Source: Physcia stellaris (lineage: Eukaryota; Ascomycota; Lecanoromycetes; Caliciales; Physciaceae). From it: a stretch of 64,000 nt of DNA. The stretch covers positions 124,001-188,000 of the forward strand of contig JABSSW010000006.1 of NCBI GenBank assembly GCA_018902385.1. Reading direction: 5' to 3'. Of the stretch, positions 12,199 to 23,637 are shown one piece after another; positions within the stretch are counted from its first letter, which is position 1; each line of letters starts with the position of its first letter. The position numbers were made by a program, and so were the translations under genes. The notes under the pieces are model-generated. The model ran no database searches. It had not been told where the DNA came from and saw only the letters and a list, made by a program, of their open reading frames with translations.

Positions 12199-14209
12199 AT
12201 GGATAATATGCAAGATCAACCCTCGGACCAAATGCCTCCTTCAGACCGGATGGAGAAAGAAACATCGTCCAGAGATCTTGATAGTGCGAAAAGATATCCG
12301 GTGTCTGTTGGCCGCGACACAGACTTAGAAGTACAGGAGGATAATGATGGAAAAGTCATCGTTTACCTCACGGGCTGGAGACTTCATACGCTGACGGTTG
12401 CGTACGGTGAACCCTTAGTCAATACTATCATCAAGAGGTTGCTGATCATATAGCAGCCTTTGTCTCAGTCTGTTCTTATCGACCATTGAGACCACCATAG
12501 TCAGCACCTCGCTTGTAGCTATAACCAACGCTTTGAATGGTTTCCAGAAAAGTAATTGGATCGTTACTTCCTATCTCCTCACATACTCTGGTAAGCATGC
12601 TTCCTCGCGGGGGTCGCTACATCTGACCTGACACAAGGCTTTCTAATTATCTTGTCGAAGTTTAGCGATATCTTCGGCCGCAAGCCTCTGATTATGCTCG
12701 TTGTTTTCTTATTTACGGTTTTCTCTGCTGCTTGTGGAGCAGCACAGACATTCACGGATCTGTAAGTAGAAATCTGGATTGCGACATCAAGCGCTAAATC
12801 CTGAATAGTGTTGTTCTTCGAGCACTTCAAGGAATAGGAGGGGGGGGCATCTATACACTCGTCTTCATCATTAGCCTCCAGATGGTCCCTCCAGCGGGCC
12901 TTGCGTCTCTTTCGGCAATTCTTTCGTCGGCCTACGCCTTCTCGGCAGTCCTTGGCCCACTACTGGGTGGACTGATAAGTGACCATACGACTTGGAGATG
13001 GGTGTTCTTCATGAAGTATGTTAAGCAATGACCTCAAGATTTAGACGTTGGACTTCCGAATTAATACCACCATAGTGTCCCTCCAGGCGTAATTGTCCTT
13101 GTCATGCTTTTTGTCTCTATGCCATCCAGCTTCCCTTACAAGTCCGAAAAGTCAGAGGGCATGTTCAAATCTTTCAACATGGCAGCTGTCCGGAGAATTG
13201 ATTTTCTTGGAGCTTTTCTGCTGTTAGCAGCTTCCATCCTATTCGTCTCAGCCGTGGAGGAAGGGGGAACCGAGTATCCATGGAAGTCCGCCGTTGTTCT
13301 GACTCTACTTTGCATTTCTGTCGTACTATGGTTCTTGTTCTTCGGCTGGCAGAAACTTGCCAGCGGCCGGCCGAGCAGTCAAGAGCCAGTTCTACCTTGG
13401 CGACTTCTCACAGATCGCTTCACCTTAGCGTTTTTGCTGTAAGTCGCAGAATATGGCTCAGCATATCATGAGCTAAAGAATACCTAGGAACGCTTTGTTC
13501 GGAGGCGCGATTTTCATCACAGCGGTAATAGTCATTCCTCAGAGGTTTCAAGTTGTCAATGACCTCTCTGCGTTTAGCGCTGGATGGCGCTTATTGGCCC
13601 TGATGCTGTGCTCACCTCTGGGCTCCAGTCTGGCGGGGTACTTGGTGTCCAAAGTAAAATTTCCCCCCGTCTACATTTTCTTTGTCGCAGCAATTTTGCA
13701 GACCATTGGCTTGGCTCTCATGGGGACTCTGTCTGTCTCGAACTCTGGTGTTCCATCGGCACAGTATGGATATCAGGTCATTCTCGGACTTGGTATAGGC
13801 CTGACTCTGAGCTCTTTGCTGATTGCTGCTCCGACGGTCATCGAGGAAAAGGATACCGGTATGTCATGCCCATATATTCTCCAAGCTAGTACTGAGTTCT
13901 CCAGCTGTTTTCATTGGCGCATTGACCCAAGCCCGCATCCTAGGTGGAAGCATTGGTCTCGCCGTGTGCACCAACATACTCAATGAGAAGGTCAAAGCAG
14001 GCTCTGGTTTCCTTTCGCCCCAGCAGTTGGATGCTCTTTTACAGTCTGCTCAGGCTATCAAGACACTACCACCGAATGTGCAGGTGGTTGTGAGAGAGAC
14101 GTTTGGCAGAGGCTATAACGAAGAGATGCAAGCCCTGACGGCTTTTGGTGGAGCCGCGCTGTTGGCAACGTTGATGATGTGGGAGAGGAGACCACGACGG
14201 ATGCAGTAG
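12199..14209 (+). CDS. MFS transporter, DHA drug:H+ antiporter type
   Basis: Spliced through six short introns (12402-12453, 12591-12637, 12762-12808, 13016-13075, 13439-13487, 13859-13904), the reading frame stays open and gives a multi-spanning MFS permease of about 560 aa. The N-terminus is a hydrophilic, acidic cytoplasmic tail of about 50 residues. The first membrane segment follows GWRLHTLTVA. MFS motif A is seen as KFSDIFGRKP. A GGGIYTL segment and a GPLLGG motif-C-like turn follow. Sequence style fits the DHA1/DHA2 drug-efflux families of the plasma membrane. It starts 1.5 kb from the PKS start and is transcribed away from it, so export of the polyketide or self-protection is a reasonable inference. 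The substrate is unknown. Confidence 0.88.
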
Positions 14210-14762
14210 GAGTTTGGTGTATCGAGGATAGCAACAACGGCTTTCCACCAAGATAGAGAATATATCAGCCTGTAATCCTACGAAGGTGACCATGATAGTA
14301 TTGTAGTCTCACATTACCTGGGATCGTAGTTTCGCTTGTCCCCCACATTTTCGTGGATCAAGGTACCAAGGGGTTTCTTTCTTCATATGGAGCAAGTATT
14401 GGGCTTGAGGATTGACGGCTTGGAGGTATAAGGGATCTCTGCACCCTCCATTGATTGGCTTCGCAGTCCATCGCGATCCATATCGAGTGGAAGCTGGATC
14501 AAAAATAGTTTCGGCAAACATGGATGCCGGTCCGTCGGACCGCCCTAGCCGCGGGGCCTCCCTGCCTTCTGGTCCACGAACGCGCCTCATCTGGAAACAC
14601 AATTCAACATGAACAACATGAATAATGTGTATGTCTTTGATTTTGCTCAAGCCTCCTTCCATCGCTACAATTTATACATTTGCATTCTCGCGCTTACCCA
14701 CGTTCCCGATTCTACAGTGAATATCAACAAAATACAGGCCCGCGCTGGAAAGGACAATAGCT
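14210..14762. other. intergenic between convergent genes, nothing recognised
   Basis: About 550 bp between the stop of the MFS gene and the stop of the rhodopsin-like gene. Only short unconvincing ORFs. The sequence ACCTTCGTAGGATT, seen upstream of the MFS gene at 12103-12116, recurs here in inverted orientation at 14274-14287. Confidence 0.4.
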
Positions 14763-16134
14763 TCATACCAGCTCATCAGATGATTCGGAGCGACTATCCG
14801 ACTTAATTGGATGCATTGGCATAACACGGTCTCTTCCAGCCATTCGCTTCTCATCATCGAATTGATCAAGGTCTATGTTGAAGCTAGCAAGCTGTGATAC
14901 GCCTTTGGGTAGACGCGGAACGCTGCTGAAAAACGATGGACTCGACTTTGATTGGGACTCGCCCTTATAGGCGTTGTTGGAACTTCCACGAAGCCGAGAA
15001 GACCTTAACTTCGACCAGCTGATACGCGTCCTGAGAATGAGCGTTGCCGGGAAGAGGCGTTTGAGCACCGGCCTGATGGTGATGAAGCATACACAGACAA
15101 CGCTCACGTTGGTCTCTACGATGCTCCAGAGGCCAATGGTGACGGAATCCCCTGTTAGTTCAGGGTGTTAGAAGCCCTCTTATCAAACAATCAGCCTACT
15201 CACATGTTGGATCTTTCACCGGGAAGAACAATGTCCTGAACCGATAGCAAGCGATTATGCAAGTGCTGATGCTGTCAGCAGCTGCTGGTTCCTTCCTCCA
15301 GGTCGTATAAACTCACATGCCTCCTGTCAAAAATAGTGCGCATAGACCGATCTTCTCGCTAAGACGGGTATGCAACGTTCTTATAACAAAGAGCGGAGCT
15401 ATAAGAATTGCAAAATCTGTAACAATCCATGGGATAGGGGCCAGGAGGAGTACAGCCTCTCGGTTACCACACGTATGGGGAATCATGGGTTCCCAGTTAT
15501 ATCGGATGGGACTGCAAATGAAGGCGTATGCGAACGTGAAAGAGATCCACCAAGCAATGACAATAAGACTCAGAATCTGGATCGTAATTCGGAATCCTCG
15601 GGTAACAAATATCTTGTGGAGAAGGTAAAGTGCTGACAGTTTCGCAGTTGCCATTGATGTGGTTTGCAGGAATGACAATGCATAGTACGCCTAGGAGTAA
15701 TTCAATCGGACCTCTATTTCTCAGATGTAGTACGACTGTGAAATACCTTGAGAAACGCGGTCACTTTCTCGGGAGGTATGGCTAGAGCATGTCTCCCAAG
15801 GCCCCCGAATTGTGTTCCTGCGATTGAGAGTCAACCCGTGATGGACATCTAACAACAACTGAGTCTAGCCGTTTACCCGCAGCAACGACAGTACTCTGTG
15901 CCAAGGTTATAACCTTTGCTCGAAGTCAGATATGCTCATACTTTTTCTAAGCTAACTCACCCATGCGACGATAACTAGGTAGTCATCCCAATCCAATGCA
16001 ACTCGCTTTATGCGTTTCGAGGCCAGTCTCATCAGAAGCGCTGTAAACGAAAGGAGACAGAAAACTGTAACGACGCTGATAATGAGCCCATCGTGGTTCG
16101 CATCGGGGTCGCCAGCTTGCTGTAGTGAAGCCAT
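14763..16134 (-). CDS. rhodopsin-like (Pth11/SAT4-type) integral membrane protein
   Basis: This is the common fungal seven-helix family often annotated as rhodopsin-domain or Pth11-like protein. Exon 1 from the ATG at 16134 gives a short outer tail, the first helix and the hallmark WDDYLVIVAW. After small introns come QFGGLGRHA, then TSMATAKLSALYLLHKIF, CSPIRYNWEP with TCGN, and IPWIVTDFAILIAPLFVI. The last exon has the final helix (VVCVCFITIRPVLKRLFP) and a hydrophilic Ser-rich cytoplasmic tail. Every expected block is present in order, so the gene looks whole. I did not fix each intron edge. The family acts at the plasma membrane in surface or ligand sensing in some fungi. The ligand here is unknown. 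Its stop lies 554 bp from that of the MFS gene, convergently. Confidence 0.85.
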
Positions 16135-17666
16135 GTTCTCGTGTGGTACAAGATGACAATGTGCTGACAGGTCTCAAAGTACGATGTCAATTCGAGGCAA
16201 ATGTGTGGTGGGAGAGATGGCTTCTTAGGATCAGCTCCACAAAATAGGGTTGGCCGAAGGAAGAGGCACAGAAATAGCTACATGCGATTGCATGTAATCT
16301 TGCCATCCTCTCGGCGATGTATGAACCAGATCTGGCAGTCTAAAGAGACAGCAAGTTTCGATGTCACATTAGCAACATCGGACAGGCGTAGTTTGCATAT
16401 GCAGCTCCGCCCTGTGCTTAGTATGGACCTGCATCGGTGGTGAAGGAGATCTGTACAGAAGCAGTAAGACAAAACGACATTCTCCTTAGGAGTCAGTATC
16501 CTCATCTCAGGCCCGCCGAAGCAGTCAAACCTTTTCGAGCCGAGCCACTGATCTTTCGATCTTCGCTTTTCACAGCGAAGAGTCTTCAAACGAAGCTGGT
16601 GACTCCAAGTGTGAACAGCCTCACGCCGCCGAAATCCTTCGGCCACCAGAGGAACTCAACCTCCCCAGCCAGTTAGCATTAGAACGATCTTCACGCTTGG
16701 GGTCCGGAACTAACAAATCTAGTCTAACGTAGCTCAACACTAAGTTCCTACTACTCGTCGTGCTCGTCTGACGTCGTTCGAAGCTGTCTCAGTATAGGGC
16801 TGGCTCGGCTCGTCCCTTACGATGTGCTCGGTAGCCGCCCGCTGTCTACCTTGATCCTAGAAAGGCCAGTATACCTATGAAAATCGAGTACATTTTTAGT
16901 CAACGGTCATGTAGGCTCAATGGGGTCGCATTGTCGCTTTTTGTAAGATCCTTTGGATGTGAAGTCATCCGATCTAGGATGCGCACCTCAGCCGCAAATG
17001 TGCTCCGTGCATGCTGAAGGTATACCAATTGATAGTGATACACTAGATAACGTCTAGCTTGAACATTTGAGACAGGATGCCTCACGCCTCGCTTCAAGCA
17101 ATTTAGCTCCCCAGCCATTAATGGGGCGTGGGGAATGCAGATCTTCCACAAAGCAAAATGTTTGGCGCGTTTATATAGCCGCTAGCGGTATTACGCAATA
17201 GCTTCTTTTGGGAAAATCCTTCAGATCATTCAGATCCTCCGAGAATAAGTAGCAAAGTTGAGTCCCGTGGCATTGCCTGAAATACTCGCCCACGATTGAC
17301 TTTGGGCACAGCACATTGCACTTCGGACTACGTGCTCCATTTTCGACCGATTTCGGGCCAGTGAGGAGCCTACGCTTCCTGTTGAGTAGGCGGAATGGAT
17401 CAAGCGAACGCAGATTCCTTGGATGTTGAAACAGCCATCTCCGTCCTTCGACCAGCGATAGGCATGTACTCTCCTGTGCGCCAAACACGCCCAGCTCTAC
17501 TCCCTAACCACCGACATCACTCCAAGTCTGCTAAATGTCTCTCTCCATCCGTCGTCACACTGAACGCGACTTGTAATATTACGAGAGAGAGCTGATCACA
17601 CCGTCAATTTTTCTATGCCATTCATTGAGCCTGAAGCAGACACCCGAAGTCAAAATCAGTCAAACC
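16135..17666. other. intergenic between divergent genes, nothing recognised
   Basis: About 1.5 kb that must hold the promoters of the rhodopsin-like gene and the lipase. Only short ORFs and no clear motif. Confidence 0.4.
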
Positions 17667-18933
17667 ATGGATAGCTTACCGCCACCCATATTCAACGCTC
17701 TCGAGTTCGAGAAAACCAACTGGGCAAAAGGCTCTGTTCTCGACGATCCATTTTACAAAGTCGCAGCCGAGTTTGCGCAATCAACCCCAGGGTCGCTTCT
17801 CAGAGTCGAAAAAGACGTCGATACGACACCTTATTTCATACCCGGGGGACTGCTCTATCCAGAATTGTCTATCAGTCAGAAAAGCTTGACGGTTCACCAG
17901 TTCCTGTATCAGCATTTGTCCTTTGGCCCTATGCAGCTCGATCCCAGCCTGATGGCTTCCCGATTGTTGCGTGGGCGCATGGAACGAGCGGCGCTGACGC
18001 GAATACCGCTCCTTCAAACCACAAAAATCTATGGCAGCATTTCCTAGGGCCGTATCAGCTTGCACTCCAGGGCTATGTTGTTGTAGCGACGGATTACGCT
18101 GGGCTTGGCGTAGAGAAGGATGCAGCCGGAAAGCCAATAGTGCACGAATATCTCGCATCTCCAAGTCAAGCCAACGACATCATCCACTCCGTCAAAGCCG
18201 CCCAAGAAGCCTTCCCAGAGCTCTCGAAGCAGTTCGTCGTAGTCGGCCACTCGCAGGGTGGTGGTGCAGCTTGGTCCGTCGCGCAACGACAAGCCCATCA
18301 TCCGATCGCGGGCTATCTCGGAGCCGTCGCTGTCTCGCCCTACACTAACTTCCTATACGAAGAAGGCAGGCTGAGCCCACTGATGGGAGCGGCCATGGCG
18401 CGCGGAATAGCATCTTCGTTTCCGGACTTTGATCCGAAGGAGATACTGACCCCCGAAGGCGAAGCACGTGTCGCGATGATGTTCGACATTCATGCAGGTG
18501 TAGCCGCTGCTATGGCGCTTTTCACTGGCGCAGATCTCCTAAAGCCCAACTGGAAGCAAAACCCGCATCTGCAAAAACACGCTGAGTTGACGGGGAATGG
18601 CGGAAAAGCGATCGGTGGCCCGCTGCTCGTGATCCACGGGGAGGCTGATACCATGAACAGCCCCTCTGCAGTGAAAATGGCAGTGGAGAAGACGGGAAGT
18701 GCGTTCCCGGATGCGATGTTCGAGTGTATCTGGCTTCCGGGGGTTACGCATGCGCCTGCGCTGGGGGCGAGCCAGCGGGTGTGGATGGATTGGATTGCGG
18801 ACAGGTTCAAGGGGTTGGGGTGGAGAAGGGGTTTAAGACGTCAACGCTCTCCAGTGCGAGGCCGGCGGCGGTGTACCATAAGGAGCAAAATTGGTATCTG
18901 GAGGCAGCTACTCAGTTCTACCACGCACCCTGA
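17667..18933 (+). CDS. LIP-family (secretory-type) lipase with two apparent frame breaks
   Basis: Alpha/beta-hydrolase of the fungal secretory lipase family. The protein reads in three successive frames. Frame one: MDSLPP to YFIP. Frame two: SEKLDGSPVPVSAFVLWPY, HGTSGAD, then the nucleophile elbow GHSQGGG, the Asp-loop HGEAD and the His-loop GVTHAP. Frame three: VEKGFKTSTLSSARP to WYLEAATQFYHAP and stop. The joins fall at the G5 run 17844-17848 and in the G runs 18811-18820, and each equals one missing G. No intron fits either join. All catalytic blocks are conserved, so I read this as an intact gene with homopolymer errors, although a young pseudogene is possible. Unlike typical members, no signal peptide is visible at this ATG or at the in-frame ATG 17625, so the product may stay intracellular. 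Confidence 0.8.
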
Positions 18934-19303
18934 CGTCATAGCTCTAGAATACAGACCACCATTGTATCATACACGTGTGCAGCTGTAGCTATAGTCGTAG
19001 TTGAGTTGAGGGAACTGGGGAGGGGGGCTAGAACGGGCAAGGTGGCCTCATGTAAAGCGTTGAGCAGATTCGCCACTTCTCCCCCAACACTCAACCTATC
19101 ATGAGTACTTAATCTAGCTTCCATCCATCTCCAAAGTGCAAGAAGGAACCTGCTTCATCCTCCACTCGTATGCAAACTGCAATTGTCAAAGAATAAGCCA
19201 TATCCCAAGAGTAAGCAAGCCCAACAGTCACTACCTACCGCGTAGTATTCTCATTCTCTAAACACTACTAGCTGCAGCCAAAACCACCCATCAGTCTTCC
19301 ATC
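18934..19303. other. intergenic, nothing recognised
   Basis: About 370 bp with no ORF of note. It should contain the promoter of the small gene that follows. Confidence 0.4.
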
Positions 19304-19611
19304 ATGCCGTACGCTCCTAATTCAGAAAAGGTTTGATTTTACTTATCTCCATCATTAAAGCCCATGCTGAGCTTACTCCCAAGGTGCAATCCCTCCAAGC
19401 CCAAATCGCAGCCGCGTCCCTGTCCGCGCGAGATAAGTCCGATCTCGCCTTCGATCTTCTGAAGGTGGCGGCTCGTGGCGATGTTGATCGAAAGACTGCA
19501 TTCTTGGGGGGTTTGGGAGAGCTTGACGATAAGCTTGATGGGATGTCGGACAGCGTTACTGGTATTGAGGTCGCGCTTAGGGACAGGGAGGGCAAGCCCA
19601 AGATTGAGTAA
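19304..19611 (+). CDS. small 84-aa helical protein of unknown function
   Basis: The short first exon (MPYAPNSEK) is joined over an intron of about 53 bp, ending near 19383, to an exon starting VQSLQAQIAA. The joined frame runs to TAA at 19609-19611. The product is acidic, rich in Ala, Leu and Asp, lacks cysteines, signal peptide and membrane segments, and is probably alpha-helical (SARDKSDLAFDLLKVAARGD). I do not recognise a family. The clean splice sites and coherent composition support a real gene. Without the intron the first ATG frame would stop almost at once. Confidence 0.6.
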
Positions 19612-21903
19612 ATCACGCGAAGATGCAAGGATGGGCTTTGACTGAATAGTTATGGGATTATAATTGGACATTCTTGCGAATGAGGAATCGATCACTCTGC
19701 ATACATGGGGCTGCCACGGTATTTTCGCTATTTCTTCCAAACAATCGATCATAATGAATATCTATGAATTCGTACGTACAGTTGTCTGGGAGTCAATTGT
19801 GGTGCACCGATAGTGCAAGTAGTTTAGTGCACTATTGGGCGCCTTGTGCACAATCTTCGGGACAAATATTTACACGATATGAAGCTTGCAATTTAGAGAC
19901 AAGGTATTGGACGCAGAGGCATTGAATCAGACCCTGTTACATAACGTACAATGAGATTGCAGTAGTATAGCGAGTGGGGACTGCTGGATTACGAGCTTAT
20001 CAAGCTAATTGATCGGAGGTTTTCTTCGTTTGTGAATAGCCATTTGGGATCAATGCTGACAGTCATCCAATCACTTATTTTGTTCTGGATAACGGTTTGT
20101 GATGTCTATGTATCGAATTTTTTCCGAAGATCTGTCTGCAAAATCTGTTTCTTTTTCGACTTTCCCAGCTGAATCCAAGAAGGTTACTTTGATTCAGAAC
20201 TCGATTTGAAAAAGGGTCTCGAAACGTTTCCTGGTAGCCTCTCGTAACACTAAGACCACAAGTTGCTTAGGTTGCATAGTCACAAGGTATCAGTGCCAAC
20301 ATGAGACAAAATTAGCGATGAATACATTGAGATCAAGCCAAGTCTGGACGCTAAAGCGGGTTAGGCGAGGCCTATTCAAGCAGGCATCCAAAGGCTCGTC
20401 TTGCAGCATTGCGAGGACAGGCAGTTTCAATCACCATGAACGATCAGGTCTCAGAATCAAAGGGTAGAGTGATTTCAACTACATGCATCTATTACTAAGA
20501 GCTAACTCATCCGGCGAACGAGGACCCATCGCACCAACCAGCGCTGAAAGAAACGTGTCCAACTTTCCTCATTTCTACAACAGCTCCAATAATTTGGTCC
20601 TCAGGATCAAGGCAACTATAATCAAGCAAGTATCAAGGACATTGCGTTGGGACGAAAGATCCAGATCTTACTAGTCAGCGGTCAAGCACAAGACAAGCCG
20701 AAAAGGGCACCACCGGAATCCACTACAGATCAGTATGACTAGAAACACGAGATGATAGACGGGGAATGTGTCGAACTTACGGTCAAGCCTCGACCTAACC
20801 TGGCGCTTGTGCTGGTATTTTCCTACCTTCCTAACCTTGCCAAGGGCATCAAAAGCATACTCTCATGCCTTCAATCCCACCACTTCCTTTCTATTCTGTT
20901 CATGCACTTTACTCACGCGGAGAATTGCAAGTCTAGCGTCATTTCCACATTTGACACATGCGCTATTGGGAAAGTAGTATTCCCCTTCATGGACATGATA
21001 TTCGAGCTTATGGCTCTTCTTCACACATCTAGTAGGGTTAAAAGGAGCGAAGCAGACAGGGCTGTAGTACCATCAATAATCGAACAGAGCTTTGGCAAAG
21101 GCTGCGGTAACAATGGTGCATAGTACTTCCGGTAAACCCGTGCCTCTTGATTCTGCGTTTGGCGGTTTTCCTGCGGAGGAGAAGTGACGACGGAAGGGGT
21201 GCCGAGGCGGTCTGGCTCATCTCTTCTTTTTTTTTCAACAAAGTGCTGGGATCTCTTTTCTCCTTTGGAGCATAGCAAACTTTGCTTCCGTCCCAAGGCA
21301 TCTTCGCTGCGTGTCTTTGGATCGAGTGCTATGTTCGACTCGTTGGTCTCATTCGGTGTCTGTATGATTTCCAGTTTGTTTGTTTGGTGAGAGACTTGTG
21401 GGCTGAGCCATTATCATAGAAAGTTCTCGCTGCTGTTCGGTATCTTGTGTTAGAACGTGCGGGTGTCGCCGTGGGCATGGGAAGTGTGGAGTCATTTTTA
21501 TGGGACAGCGGTGTTTTGATATAAAGATGGTGTTATTTGTATCGAATGCGATGAAAAGCCTGGAGGTAGTCATATTTATAGTGTTGTTTATTCAGAGCGT
21601 GCGAATAAAAGTAAACTCCATGAAATGGGTGAATCTTGATATGACAGAGGTAATACAACAAAAAGTAAGCAACATGACACAAGTTTGCTAGCGCATTTAG
21701 AATCTGCATCATCGAACATTCAGCTGTTCATATATCCTTTTCTTGATTAGTTTTCGCGACAACGCACTCACTCTCAAGCTTTCATTAAAGTCAGGAGTTG
21801 GCATACTCAACCCATCCGGCCAACCAAGAGTATAGTCAGGTCAGATGTGCTGATAACAAACCTGAAATCTCTTCGGTCACTGATTAGAAACGATCAAGAC
21901 CCT
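19612..21903. other. intergenic, about 2.3 kb, nothing recognised
   Basis: Only chance-looking ORFs, the longest being 20752-21123. A nested inverted repeat built on GTGCAC and TAGTGCA occurs at about 19802-19852. No RNA gene or transposon was seen. Confidence 0.4.
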
Positions 21904-23637
21904 ATGATGAAGTCCCTGCCATGGTCTATTTCGCTCCGGGAGCGCATAATGAACATGGTAAGCCAGGTAACCCATTCTACCCCAACACACATCGTCCTGG
22001 ATTCCTATGAGTCACAGATGGCATACAAGGCTTTTGAGACACCCTCGAATCGAGGGCGACTCCGAATTAAACGCATTGTCGAAGGCTTTCTTTGTCTTCG
22101 TCCAGATGATGCAAGTTCTCACCTTCCAGCTTCGATCCGTGTGACGAGTCCCGATAAATCAGAAAAGGGCGTCTGCAATAACTCGGCAAATAAATGTGTC
22201 AAAGGCGACGTGGCATCGGATGACGAGAATAAAGCCGAGTCATGCAAAAGTAGTGAGGAAAATGACACAGCTCCGATCGAGCAATCGTCATCAGCTGGGT
22301 CAAGCGATCACGGAGGTTCTGACTTGTCGGACGCTAGTTGGAAACCTCGATCTGACAGTACATCGTCCGAAGTTTCTTTTCAGCAGACTGTAAGCCTAAC
22401 AAATCTTTCGCAGCGAGGGCCCATCTGTGAACACACCAGCGAACACGCGCCCCATGATCATACAACTATGATAGTACAAGCCAACGGAGTATCAACAGAA
22501 AAAGCATCAATAAATGAAGAGACAGGTCGCAATGATGAGAAGTCGGGGCGACACATACTATCTTTGGTGGCAAACACGCCTCGCCGCTCAAGAGCGACTT
22601 TAGGCCAGCTGGGGGAAAACAACTTCAAGAAGAAGGGGCCTATCGGCGTCTCGGCTGAGTTTGAGGAAAGCGCTCGACTCGAAAGCCATCCACGGTGCTC
22701 CTCAGCTTCCCTGTCTTCAAGCGATGATCTGTCTTCAAGCCAGGAACAATCCTCAAACACGTCATCGCGCACTTCTGATTCGCCTTCGCACTCTAATGCT
22801 ACTAGACCTATGTTGATGCATGGAGAATACAGCCCGGAGCTAAAGCTACCCTTAGGAAAGAATCAAGAAGCAGATGAAACTAGCGACAGCCAGATTGGAT
22901 CATTCAAGCCAAAGCAGAACCAAGTGATGGAGAGCAAAGCCGTTGTCGTAAGCGAGGCTTCGCTATCATTACTGACCGGATGCCCAGAGGCCATCTATAG
23001 TCCAGCACAAGCAGGAGAAGTGCAAAACGATAGCAACTCACCTCCTTGTGAGATATCCGTAATCCGAGGTGAGCGGAAGGTTGGACTCAGACAGCGGCTG
23101 AAGAAACTAGCCATTGAGAAGGGCAAAGCAATCAATGCGCGTTCATTGGTGTTACGAAGCTTGTCAGCTAGCTCCAAAGAATCGGAAAATACGCCCGCTC
23201 GGGGCAAATCACGTCGGAGGCGGATCATCGAATGGATCAAACATACGGGCCACATGTCTGGGAATGACACAGGGTCTTCACATTGCGCGGAGGAAGTCAT
23301 CCTGGACCTCAACTTGGAGAAAATTCTGCCCGAAGTCCCTCAAGTCTCTGATTTCGACCTTCTGAACACGGACGGACCGAACGTTGAGACGAACACGGAC
23401 GAAGCAGGAGTCAATGGTGTTGTTGGGGTAAAATCACCCCTTATACCCCAGTGTACTCCAGAAGGTCATCTGAAGATGCCATGCTATGATGCTGGAGTGC
23501 CAGTCGATGACGATAACTTGTACGATGAAGGTTTTACACCAGCACAGATTTGCTACGCCTTGATGGATGGTACTCTGGATGAAGCTCGTATGCAACGCCT
23601 GAAGCAGGGATTTGCTGCACTGTTGGACTCGTTATGA
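21904..23637 (+). CDS. serine-rich, largely disordered protein of unknown function (about 577 aa)
   Basis: A single long open frame, with MMKSLPWSISL from 21904 as the first ATG. The frame is open further upstream, where a small 5' exon may be missed. The N-terminus has a folded-looking block (RERIMNMVSQVTHSTPTHIV). The long centre is rich in Ser, Glu, Asp and Asn and is probably disordered. A basic patch (RGKSRRRRIIEWIKHTGH) lies near residue 440 and could be a nuclear signal or membrane-binding helix. The C-terminus returns to an ordered acidic stretch (YDEGFTPAQICYALMDG). I know no domain for it. The frame is much too long to be chance at this GC content. Confidence 0.65.
   Translation: MMKSLPWSISLRERIMNMVSQVTHSTPTHIVLDSYESQMAYKAFETPSNRGRLRIKRIVEGFLCLRPDDASSHLPASIRVTSPDKSEKGVCNNSANKCVKGDVASDDENKAESCKSSEENDTAPIEQSSSAGSSDHGGSDLSDASWKPRSDSTSSEVSFQQTVSLTNLSQRGPICEHTSEHAPHDHTTMIVQANGVSTEKASINEETGRNDEKSGRHILSLVANTPRRSRATLGQLGENNFKKKGPIGVSAEFEESARLESHPRCSSASLSSSDDLSSSQEQSSNTSSRTSDSPSHSNATRPMLMHGEYSPELKLPLGKNQEADETSDSQIGSFKPKQNQVMESKAVVVSEASLSLLTGCPEAIYSPAQAGEVQNDSNSPPCEISVIRGERKVGLRQRLKKLAIEKGKAINARSLVLRSLSASSKESENTPARGKSRRRRIIEWIKHTGHMSGNDTGSSHCAEEVILDLNLEKILPEVPQVSDFDLLNTDGPNVETNTDEAGVNGVVGVKSPLIPQCTPEGHLKMPCYDAGVPVDDDNLYDEGFTPAQICYALMDGTLDEARMQRLKQGFAALLDSL

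Noticed and set aside
14309-14662. 117-codon minus-strand ORF between the MFS and rhodopsin-like genes
   Set aside because: No recognisable domain and a competing frame on the other strand; looks like chance.
17667-18933. Lipase pseudogene
   Set aside because: Both breaks fall in G runs and match the same one-base-missing pattern found in essential genes; all catalytic blocks are conserved.
19802-19852. Nested GTGCAC/TAGTGCA inverted repeat
   Set aside because: Short and imperfect; no gene or transposon context to give it meaning.
20752-21123. 123-codon plus-strand ORF
   Set aside because: Composition and lack of motifs suggest chance in a 2.3 kb gap.
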